A program made the translations under genes and the position numbers. This document shows positions 45,132 to 52,107 of a stretch of 52,148 nt of DNA, one piece after another. Every line of letters begins with the position of its first letter. Position 1 is the stretch's first letter. The notes beneath the pieces were generated by a model. It worked only from the letters and a program-made list of their open reading frames with translations, had not been told where the DNA came from and searched no databases. This DNA is from Chloroherpetonaceae bacterium (GTDB taxonomy: Bacteria; Bacteroidota; Chlorobiia; Chlorobiales; Thermochlorobacteraceae), in NCBI GenBank assembly GCA_033763895.1, contig JANRJQ010000012.1:1-52148 (forward strand). Reading direction: 5' to 3'.

Positions 45132-46106
45132 GTGAAAATTGACCAGATATTAGCCCCGATTAATCCCGAGTTAGAGTCATTTAGAACTTCATTTAAGGAG
45201 GCGATGACATCGGAAGTTGGGTTGTTGGATAAAGTCGCGACATTTATCCTCAAACAAAAAGGGAAACAAATTCGCCCGGCATTGGTTTTGCTTTCGGCCA
45301 AAGCCGTGGGCGAAGTGACACCTGCAACTTACCGCGCCGCCGCACTTGTTGAGCTTTTGCATACCGCTACTTTGATTCACGATGATGTGGTCGATACCGC
45401 CGATATGCGCCGCGGCTTGCCCGCCATTAACGCACTTTGGAAAAATAAAGTGGCCGTGTTAATGGGTGATTACCTTCTTTCACGTGGGCTTTTGCTTTCA
45501 CTTAAAAATAAAGATCATCTTTTTCTTGAAATCATCTCGGATGCCGTTCGCAGAATGAGTGAGGGAGAATTGTTGCAAATAGAAAAGACGCGGCATTTGG
45601 ATATTGACGAAAAAACTTATTTCAAAATCATTTCAGATAAAACCGCATCGCTTCTTTCCACCGCTTGCCATATTGGCGCGGCTTCCTCAACGCCAGATTT
45701 TGAAGTGCAGCAGCGATTTCGAGAATATGGGGAATCACTTGGAATTGCGTTTCAAATCCGCGATGATATTCTCGATTATCTTGGGAAGAGTGATAAAACC
45801 GGCAAACCGATTGGCGGCGACATCAAAGAAAAGAAAATTACCTTACCTCTCATTTATGCGCTTTCAAAAGCCGAGGAAGAACGCCGAAAGGAAATCATCG
45901 CGATATTAAAAAGCGACCGAAAGCGTGCGCTTTTTAGCAGTGAAGTAATTGATTTCACTCGTAAGATGGGGGGTATTGAATATGCTGAACGTGTTGCCGA
46001 GAAATACATGTCAGAAGCTCACGCCGCTCTTCAAGTAATTTCACCCACAGAAGCGAAGGAATCGCTGCTTCGCCTTGCTGAATTCGCCGTTGCAAGGCAG
46101 AGTTGA
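45132..46106 (+). CDS. Polyprenyl diphosphate synthase
   Basis: A 324-residue trans-prenyltransferase that elongates an allylic diphosphate with IPP units. Both Asp-rich motifs are intact: LIHDDVVDTADMRRG (about residues 82-96) and FQIRDDILDYLGKSDKTGKPIGGDIKEKKITLPLI (about 207-241). KGKQIRPALVLLSAKAVG is the conserved N-terminal binding site. The small Ala/Thr residues before the first motif suggest a long-chain product (octaprenyl or solanesyl type, for the menaquinone tail), but chain length cannot be decided. The start is a GTG. It could supply the donor for the UbiA enzymes at 6.7-8.4 kb. Confidence 0.92.
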   Translation: MKIDQILAPINPELESFRTSFKEAMTSEVGLLDKVATFILKQKGKQIRPALVLLSAKAVGEVTPATYRAAALVELLHTATLIHDDVVDTADMRRGLPAINALWKNKVAVLMGDYLLSRGLLLSLKNKDHLFLEIISDAVRRMSEGELLQIEKTRHLDIDEKTYFKIISDKTASLLSTACHIGAASSTPDFEVQQRFREYGESLGIAFQIRDDILDYLGKSDKTGKPIGGDIKEKKITLPLIYALSKAEEERRKEIIAILKSDRKRALFSSEVIDFTRKMGGIEYAERVAEKYMSEAHAALQVISPTEAKESLLRLAEFAVARQS

Positions 46107-46570
46107 TTTGCACTAAGCATAAGGAATTTATAGCTTCAAATCACTTAAATGAATTTCCAAATAAATGAAGACTATATATGAAACCCCTTGTGGGGGAAAT
46201 AAATCTATATTTCTTTTCTATAAATATCCGACCTCTAACAGGTCGTGATTTTATGGTATCGATAAATCTCTTCTCCGTAATCAAAGAATTGTATTTAATT
46301 AAAATTCTTTTCGATTTCAAGAAAGATTTTTTCATTTAAATACGGTAATTATTTACGAATTACCTTAGTTTCTTTCGAATAGGAGAAACAATGACCCCGT
46401 TAGGGGTCGAATTATTATAGAGTAAAAAAATAGAAAGAAATAACCGACCCCGTAGGGGTCAAATGTTTATAGAATATTAAAATCAAGAAGTTTCCCGACC
46501 CCGTTAGAGGTCGAATGTTCTGTTAAAAAACAAGTAATGAAGCGGTATAGAATAGGTAAATCCAAAAAAG
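46107..46570. other. Non-coding spacer with dispersed repeat between polyprenyl synthase and RHS locus
   Basis: A stretch of about 460 bases. A small open frame on the minus strand covers repeat palindromes and is judged spurious. The stretch is mostly dispersed repeat copy B, which ends about 60 bases before the first RHS remnant. Confidence 0.65.
46200..46515. repeat. Dispersed palindromic repeat element, copy B
   Basis: Four dyads of the same family as at 18.2 kb: CGACCT/AGGTCG (46230-46246), TGACCCC/GGGGTCG (46392-46409), GACCCC/GGGGTC (46446-46460) and CGACCCC/GAGGTCG (46496-46513, one mismatch). The 20-mer at 46249-46268 is identical to 18276-18295, and AATTATTTACGAAT recurs. The spacers AAATGTTTATAGA and AATGTTC follow the dyads in both copies. 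It lacks the tandem 20-base repeats of copy A. It directly borders the RHS cassette array. Confidence 0.75.
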
Positions 46571-46753
46571 TTAAGGAGTAAAAATATTTCTCTCATTGCG
46601 GTTTACGAAAACCTTGCAACTTCCCCGACTTTTTATTACAATGAAGTGGGGTATCTAAGAAGAGCAGATAGTGTTCGGTTCTATTACTTGAAAGACCAGC
46701 TTGGCAACAACCGCGCGACCTTTTCCGACTCCTCAGATTTTACCTTTAATTAA
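46571..46753 (+). pseudogene. RHS core remnant, truncated at both ends
   Basis: The frame reads ...ISLIAVYENLATSPTFYYNEVGYLRRADSVRFYYLKDQLGNNRATFSDSSDFTFN and stops at 46751-46753. It duplicates part of the RHS core at 47811-47957: the first 57 bases (46591-46647) are identical and the rest is diverged. There is no start codon; an AAGGAG precedes an ATT. It breaks off where the toxin-antitoxin pair begins, so a toxin tip was lost here. Confidence 0.82.
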
Positions 46754-46766
46754 TTTTAGGTAATTA

Positions 46767-47144
46767 TTAAATCTGAAAACTAATGAGATTGAGTTGAGGG
46801 ATTTTCTCGAAATTTCCATCTGCCGTAAAGATAGGTAATGAAAGGGAAATCGCTGAGGCTGCAATAATTGCATCTGGGAGTTTTATTTTATGACTTTGCT
46901 TAATCTCAATGGTTTTTTGCTTAATTATCGAATTCATTTCAATAACTGTACATTGACTAACAAGATTTTGAATTATTAGGGATTTGCTCTTTGTTAGGTT
47001 TGGTTTACAGAATAATTCTAATTCGGTAATAAAAGAAATTTTAATATCCATATTCTGTAAAACTTCAGATACCCGTTTATCACCATTTAATAGATAAATA
47101 AGAATATTTGTATCACAAAAAATCTGTGTGTTGTTTCCAATCAT
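46767..47144 (-). CDS. PIN-domain toxin, VapC-like
   Basis: A 125-residue PIN nuclease from the ATG at 47144, two bases after the upstream antitoxin stop; an in-frame ATG 12 bases further up overlaps the antitoxin. Active-site residues: IFCDTNILIYLLNG (Asp), FITELELFC (Glu), LPDAIIAASA (Asp) and IFTADGNFEKI (Asp). It should cleave RNA such as tRNA or rRNA when free of antitoxin. The TA pair lies between two fragments of RHS core, on the opposite strand, which suggests insertion into an older RHS gene. Confidence 0.88.
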   Translation of the reverse strand: MIGNNTQIFCDTNILIYLLNGDKRVSEVLQNMDIKISFITELELFCKPNLTKSKSLIIQNLVSQCTVIEMNSIIKQKTIEIKQSHKIKLPDAIIAASAISLSLPIFTADGNFEKIPQLNLISFQI

Positions 47145-47146
47145 TC

Positions 47147-47311
47147 TTACTCCCATTCATCGCGTATCTTTCTTTGATACTCTACGGGATTTTCTTCCCA
47201 CTTGATTTTCCCGCAAAATTTAGAAGCATCAAATTTTTTCCCTTGTGGCAGTTCTTTTAACAAAAGAGCGAGGTTTTTTTCTTTCGTTTTTTCAGTAATT
47301 CTGATAATCAT
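47147..47311 (-). CDS. VapB-like antitoxin (54 residues)
   Basis: A small gene of 55 codons, ATG at 47311 to TAA at 47149-47147. It encodes MIIRITEKTKEKNLALLLKEL followed by PQGKKFDASKFCGKIKWEENPVEYQRKIRDEWE. The N-terminal strand and helix followed by a K/C-rich toxin-wrapping tail with W and acidic residues is typical of short antitoxins paired with PIN toxins in Bacteroidota. It is separated from the toxin gene by two bases (TAAGAATG). Because of its size it is easily missed. Confidence 0.78.
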   Translation of the reverse strand: MIIRITEKTKEKNLALLLKELPQGKKFDASKFCGKIKWEENPVEYQRKIRDEWE

Positions 47312-47445
47312 ATAAAAATTAAACCTTGGATTTCTTTTTAGAAAGTTGATTCAAATATAATAAAACAATTTGAAAGGTTCCAATTCAAGATAACCGAGGC
47401 ACCGAAACCTTCACCTACGACCGCAACGGCAGCTTCATCAATGTT

Positions 47446-48744
47446 ATGCGAAGTGGGAACCACACCGCACTGATTGATAACCTCACCTATAACTATGTCA
47501 ATGGCCGAAACCAACTTACGCACATCACCGACGCCGCTACTGGCAGCAACAGCAACGAAGGCGTACGAACCGGACAACTTTCAAACAACTACGCCTACGA
47601 CGGCAACGGCAACCTCATACGCGATAACTCAAAAAACATTTCAAACATTGAATATGACTGGAGAAACTTGCCCACGACGATTACATTCTCAACCACACCT
47701 GCCTCGCAATTGACTTATAGATATAACGCCGATGGCGCGAGAATAGAAAAAGCGTTCACGGTTGGGGGGAATACCACAAGAACGGAGTATGAGTATGGCG
47801 CAGGCGGAAATCTCATTGCGGTTTACGAAAACCTTGCAACTTCCCCGACTTTTTATTACAATGAAGTTGGGTATTTGAGAAGATCGGATAATGTTCGGTT
47901 CTATTATTTGAAAGACCAACTCGGTAACAACCGCGCGACCTTTTCCGACTCCGCAGGCATTACTTTTACCGAATTCAATGACTTCTTCGCCTACGGCGCG
48001 CCGCGGCAAAGCTGGTTCAGAAGCGGCGATGGTCGGTGGAAGTTCTTAGGATTAGAATTGGATAATGAAACCGGCTCAACTCATACCAATGCAAGAGAAT
48101 TATTCAATTTTGAGGGCGTGTTTAATCGACCCGATAGATTTGACTATAAATATCCACACTTAAGCCCCTACATATATGGCGCACAAAATCCATTTAAATT
48201 TTCTGATACATCTGGAGATAGCTTAATTAAAGTATTAATTGACGATAAATCGGGATTTATACACGGCAAAACGGAAGTTGTAATTGATCATACAATTTTA
48301 GAAGATTTTACAAATTTACTAAATTTGGCCGTTCAAACAGAAACGCACATCCATATTAATGATTCATTTAGGTCAAACGAAGATCAAGAAAATGTAAAAC
48401 CTACCGGAAAGGTTAAAAAAGCAGTAGTGGGTAATAGCACTCATAATGCGGGAATTGCTATTGATTTTAATGTGTATATTGATAATAAAGTTGAAAATGG
48501 GAAATTACAAGGAAATGATGGTTTAACAGATGATAATAAGTTTATAAAAGGAGCTAAAGAACAAGGCTGGAGATGGGGAGGTGACTTTAAGGATAATTAT
48601 GACCCTGTACATGTTGATAAAAAGGATGTAAGTACTGAAGGGTTAAAAGCCTTTAAAGATATGGTTACCCAAAATCAAAAACAAAATAAAGTAGGAATAA
48701 GTACTACAATAAAAAAAGAAATTAATAAAAAGGAAAAAAAATGA
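47446..48744 (+). CDS. RHS-repeat C-terminal fragment with M15-type peptidoglycan peptidase toxin tip
   Basis: The frame is open from 47374 without a start codon; the ATG at 47446 lies inside YD repeats, so this is a 5'-truncated RHS protein (432 residues from that ATG). Residues 1-250 are RHS core: YDGNGNLIRDN, YRYNADGARIEKAF, YYLKDQLGNNRATF, and the core end YPHLSPYIYGAQNPFKFSD. The unrelated AT-rich tip (about 255-432) has the metal motif STHNAGIAID (His333, Asp340) and WRWGGDF...DPVHVD (His389), as in M15 VanY/L-Ala-D-Glu peptidases. It should cut peptidoglycan peptides. The stop overlaps the next gene by four bases, a typical toxin-immunity arrangement. Confidence 0.85.
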   Translation: MRSGNHTALIDNLTYNYVNGRNQLTHITDAATGSNSNEGVRTGQLSNNYAYDGNGNLIRDNSKNISNIEYDWRNLPTTITFSTTPASQLTYRYNADGARIEKAFTVGGNTTRTEYEYGAGGNLIAVYENLATSPTFYYNEVGYLRRSDNVRFYYLKDQLGNNRATFSDSAGITFTEFNDFFAYGAPRQSWFRSGDGRWKFLGLELDNETGSTHTNARELFNFEGVFNRPDRFDYKYPHLSPYIYGAQNPFKFSDTSGDSLIKVLIDDKSGFIHGKTEVVIDHTILEDFTNLLNLAVQTETHIHINDSFRSNEDQENVKPTGKVKKAVVGNSTHNAGIAIDFNVYIDNKVENGKLQGNDGLTDDNKFIKGAKEQGWRWGGDFKDNYDPVHVDKKDVSTEGLKAFKDMVTQNQKQNKVGISTTIKKEINKKEKK

Positions 48745-49253
48745 TTATTTACATGAGTTTTTTGGTGATATTTATACAAAATGATAGTTGTATTATTTCA
48801 CAATTACGTGAGCCTAAATTGATTGAAGTTAGAAATTCAACTTTTTTTTATGAAAATAATAGAAATTATTATAAACTGAACTCTGATTCTATAGATTTTT
48901 ATACTGGAAATTATTATGAATTATATACCATTGGAGAGTACAAGATTCTTTCTAAATATTTTTATTCCGAAAGCGGTGATTTTTTTAGATATATAAATTT
49001 TATTTATAAAAATGGAAGACTTAAATATATCAGGTTTTTGGCGAGTTTTTTTAATAGTAATTGTACAAAGATCCTTAGAAAAAACGAAATTTATAAAGTT
49101 AATAATAATGAGATTAAAAGAATTTACTTGAGATTTTATGATGAAAAATATAAAATGGTCGGAAATACAAAGAATTGTGATAACATTATTAATTTTAGCG
49201 AGAATTTCGAGGAATATTTATATTTTCCAAATTTACTTATTGAAGAAAGATAA
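48741..49253 (+). CDS. Candidate immunity protein for the RHS-M15 toxin
   Basis: A 170-residue AT-rich gene overlapping the toxin stop codon by four bases. The protein begins MIIYMSFLVIFIQNDSCIIS, a short hydrophobic segment that can serve as signal peptide or anchor and would direct it to the periplasm or membrane, where a peptidoglycan peptidase would act. The rest is a beta-rich, Tyr/Asn/Lys-rich domain with repeated strand-turn patterns (FYENNRNYYKLNSDSIDFYTGNYYELYTIG). I know no family. Position and topology support an immunity role, by inference. Confidence 0.65.
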   Translation: MIIYMSFLVIFIQNDSCIISQLREPKLIEVRNSTFFYENNRNYYKLNSDSIDFYTGNYYELYTIGEYKILSKYFYSESGDFFRYINFIYKNGRLKYIRFLASFFNSNCTKILRKNEIYKVNNNEIKRIYLRFYDEKYKMVGNTKNCDNIINFSENFEEYLYFPNLLIEER

Positions 49254-49263
49254 ATTTGACTAA

Positions 49264-50175
49264 GTTAATTTCCAAAGTAATCGGGTTGTCATTAACCAGA
49301 GTGGTGCGGTAACGGAGCGGACGGATTACTTTGCCTACGGCGCAATCCGCGAAACCGCCCAATCCGCCGGCGATGGCCGCTTCAAGTTCCTTGATAAAGA
49401 GCAGGACGAAGAAACCGGCACCACGCACCTCGACGCCCGCGAATACGACGATTTCGCTGCCCTTTTTTGGCAAGTTGATCCGCTTGCGGAATCGGACGGC
49501 CTCAGTTCCTTTAGCCCGTATCATTATGGGTATAATAATCCCTATAAGTTTAAGGATCCGAGTGGGAAGAATCCTGAAAATGATGAAAAGAATAAAAATG
49601 CTGTTGGACAAGTTCTTCAATTTTTAGGCGATGTTGGAAATTTATTTTCCGGCAAAAAGGAAGGTCAAGAACAAAATCAAACAAATAGTGATCCAATTAA
49701 AAATGCAATGAATTTTGTTTCTGAAATTTCATCAAATATGGTCGCAGTCTTTGATAATATAGGAATTCCGTTAAACCCAACAGAAGTATCTTTGGTAGTT
49801 GGGGTAGGAGTAAATGCAGAAATAGGTAAATCTGGTGATGCATCGATTCAAGGCTCGGCACAACTAGTTGCTGAAATACCCATTAAAGGAAATGGTTCAA
49901 CCGAAATATCTGCTTCCGCTAATATGTCTGTTGGTGGAATTGACCTTGTGCAAGCGAAAGCATCAATAAATACTGATGGAAAGGCAAATGCAGGCGGTGC
50001 AGCTATGGGTGTAACTCTTTCAACAAGTGATGGTGGGACAATAGGTTTTGCTGCTTCAGGATCAAAAGTTGGTGGGGCAGTAGAAACGAATAGAAGAAAT
50101 CAGTCCTTTGAAATGAATGCCCCGTTAAAAGTAGCTAGAATACCAGCAATAATTGGAGTCAAAGCAAAACAGTAA
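49264..50175 (+). CDS. Orphan RHS C-terminal cassette with a beta-rich tip
   Basis: An open frame from 49264 (after a TAA) to 50175 with its only ATG at 49708, so the gene is 5'-truncated. The first part is RHS core: VVINQSGAVTERTDYFAYGAIRET, GDGRFKFLDKEQDEETGTTHLDAREYD, FWQVDPLAESDGLSSFSPYHYGYNNPYKFKDPSG. After this core end comes an AT-rich tip of about 200 residues, linker then SVGGVGVNAEIG-type alternating beta strands rich in Gly, Ala and Ser. The tip resembles a barrel or pore-like fold, but I do not recognise it. A two-TM protein gene follows after four bases. Confidence 0.75.
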   Translation, partial: VNFQSNRVVINQSGAVTERTDYFAYGAIRETAQSAGDGRFKFLDKEQDEETGTTHLDAREYDDFAALFWQVDPLAESDGLSSFSPYHYGYNNPYKFKDPSGKNPENDEKNKNAVGQVLQFLGDVGNLFSGKKEGQEQNQTNSDPIKNAMNFVSEISSNMVAVFDNIGIPLNPTEVSLVVGVGVNAEIGKSGDASIQGSAQLVAEIPIKGNGSTEISASANMSVGGIDLVQAKASINTDGKANAGGAAMGVTLSTSDGGTIGFAASGSKVGGAVETNRRNQSFEMNAPLKVARIPAIIGVKAKQ

Positions 50176-50179
50176 AAAA

Positions 50180-50614
50180 ATGAAACTAAAAAATAGTGGC
50201 AATTCACTTGTTGTTTTTACCAATTATAATTGGTTTTTGGTTCCATTTTTAATGGCAGCAATATATAAATTTGAATTTAATTTAATTTCAATATTTATAA
50301 TTATTTTTATTGTAGGTATTATTAGCTTTAGAGGAAGAGTAACTTTCGATTTTGATAATCAAATAATAGAATGTACCTACTTTGTATTTTTTGTTGATTG
50401 GTATGATTCGATATACAAAATTGAAGATATTAAAAAAATTAAATTAAAATTTAAACGATTTATCGGAGGTGCATTAACCTTTACTCCCTATCAATTAGTA
50501 ATTGAGTTAAAAAAAGGCAAATCAATTGATATTCTTGGTTCTCATACAGACGAAAAGCTAAAGAAAATCGAAATAGAAGTTAATGCTAGGTATAAATTTG
50601 AAGAATCACCTTAA
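50180..50614 (+). CDS. Two-TM candidate immunity protein
   Basis: The ATG at 50180 (MKLKNSGNSLVVF), four bases after the toxin-tip stop, is preferred over 50153, which overlaps that gene; 144 residues. Two hydrophobic segments (about residues 10-27 and 33-49, NLISIFIIIFIVGIISF) are followed by a cytoplasmic-looking beta-rich domain (YKIEDIKKIKLKFKRF, YQLVIELKKGKSIDI) that resembles bacterial PH-like domains. An integral-membrane partner would suit a toxin acting on membranes. The gene is much richer in A and T than the RHS core. Confidence 0.65.
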   Translation: MKLKNSGNSLVVFTNYNWFLVPFLMAAIYKFEFNLISIFIIIFIVGIISFRGRVTFDFDNQIIECTYFVFFVDWYDSIYKIEDIKKIKLKFKRFIGGALTFTPYQLVIELKKGKSIDILGSHTDEKLKKIEIEVNARYKFEESP

Positions 50615-50635
50615 AACAAATGGTTTCAACTATAG

Positions 50636-51511
50636 CAAGACAAAGAAACCGAAACAACTCATCTTGATGCCCGCGAATAAGACGATTTCGCAGCCCTTTT
50701 CTGGCAAGTTGACCCGCTCGCAGAATCGGACGGCTTAAGTTCCTTTAGTCCGTATCATTATGGGTATAATAATCCCTTTAAGTTTAAAGATTCAAAAGGA
50801 GAGTCTCCAACTTTAGTTACAGGCGCAATTGGTGCTTTTGCTGGAGCATTGTTTGGTGGAGGAATCGAGATAACAAGACAATTAATAACTGATGGTGAAG
50901 TTTCTAACTGGAGTTCAGTTACTGGAAGTGCAGTACAAGGTGCAATTACTGGAGGTGCTGCGGGCTTAACTGGTGGTGCAAGTTTGTTTGTAACTGCAAG
51001 TGTTGCTGGTGGAGCCAATGCTATTGGTGGTGCATTAAACCGCGGAATTCAAGGTCAAGAAACAACTGTTTCTGATGTAGTACAAGATGCAACTGTTGGG
51101 GCTGTTTTAGGTGGTGCTGGCAAAGCTCTAAGTGGTGGGGTAAAAGGTGCTTTAGATGATGCTTCAAATCAAGTAAAAGGTAAAGTAGGAGAAATAGCAA
51201 CAGAAGTAAAATACCTTGCAAAAGGTTATATAAGTCAAGGAAAAGACAAAATATTAACTGGAACTAAAACCGCAACAGGTAAACCTGCGGCTGCGGTTTT
51301 TGACCATAAAATGAAAAGTTTTATTAATGGCCAAACCAAAACTGTTGAAAGTAAATTTAATAGTGCAGGTTTAACTAAAAATCAGAAATTGGCGATGAAA
51401 AAAAATGAAGTGTCAGTTGATAGAACATCAAGTGCTGATGTTGGGAATGCAGCTATGGCAACAGGAGTAGGCACCGCAGCTGGTGTAGATTCTCAACGTC
51501 AAAAAAAATAA
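50636..51511 (+). pseudogene. Orphan RHS C-terminal cassette with glycine-rich tip; core broken by a stop codon
   Basis: The frame resumes RHS core right after a TAG with QDKETETTHLDARE, then TAA (50678-50680) where the sister cassette has a Tyr codon (ARE-Y-DD), and continues DDFAALFWQVDPLAESDGLSSFSPYHYGYNNPFKFKD. The open part is thus 50681-51511; a TTG at 50849 is the only likely start. The tip (about 230 residues) begins with Gly/Ala-rich helices (AITGGAAGLTGGASLFVTASVAGGANAIGGALNRG), typical of polymorphic-toxin pretoxin segments, and ends in a Lys-rich domain (GYISQGKDKILTGTKTATGKPAAAVFDHKMKSF) I cannot identify. Confidence 0.7.
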
Positions 51512-51521
51512 AAATTGAAGA

Positions 51522-52094
51522 ATGCTAAATAATTTAACTGAGAAGGAAATTCTTAAAGAAAGAAAAAAAATAATTGACGAAATTGCCATACCAAATTTAC
51601 TGAAAAATGGATTTGAAAAAGCACCATTTTCTACTTCTTGGTTTGGAGAATATGACAGAAATATTGCAGGTTATTCTTATGAATTAGGAAAAATAAATGA
51701 TAAATCTCATTTAGTTTTAATATATTTGGTGATAGTAAAAGGTGATAGATGGATCAAAGTTAAATTAAGTATTTATAATTTAATTCCTTCAATTAACTCA
51801 ATTGAAAATTTAAAGACTTATGAGGGGATAAATTTTGAAATGCCACCTAATGATGAAAAGATTATACAATTAAGACTTGATGATTATATCAATATACCAC
51901 CTTTTATATATTTATTTTTTTTCCCAAAACATAAAATTGGTACGGCTTTTACAAAATTTGGCATTAAATATAAGATTAATAAACTGAAAAATTTAATAGA
52001 TAAGGATACGAATAATATTGACAAATTTATCGAAAGGTGGTATAAAAAGTTTACTCCTAATAATGTTGATTGGAATGGCAATATAATTAACTGA
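51522..52094 (+). CDS. Candidate immunity protein for the glycine-rich toxin tip
   Basis: A 190-residue AT-rich gene, 10 bases after the previous cassette. The protein is Lys/Asn/Ile-rich, with an N-terminal helix (LTEKEILKERKKIIDEIAIPNLLKNGF), a beta sheet (YSYELGKINDKSHLVLIYLVIVKGDRWIKVKLSIY), and a hydrophobic patch (NIPPFIYLFFFP) too short and kinked for a confident membrane span. No known family is recognised. Identity as an immunity protein is inferred from the position after a toxin tip and before the next RHS fragment. The DNA composition matches the other immunity genes. Confidence 0.6.
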   Translation: MLNNLTEKEILKERKKIIDEIAIPNLLKNGFEKAPFSTSWFGEYDRNIAGYSYELGKINDKSHLVLIYLVIVKGDRWIKVKLSIYNLIPSINSIENLKTYEGINFEMPPNDEKIIQLRLDDYINIPPFIYLFFFPKHKIGTAFTKFGIKYKINKLKNLIDKDTNNIDKFIERWYKKFTPNNVDWNGNIIN

Positions 52095-52107
52095 CTAAAC
52101 TCAAGTC

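Noticed and set aside
46141-46335. 64-residue protein on the minus strand
   Set aside because: It is read through the dispersed repeat palindromes (CGACCT/AGGTCG) and has no ribosome binding site; such frames come with the repeat.
46571-46753. RHS remnant as a functional gene with an ATT start after AAGGAG
   Set aside because: ATT starts are very rare, the product would be about 55 residues of RHS core without a tip, and it duplicates a later core.
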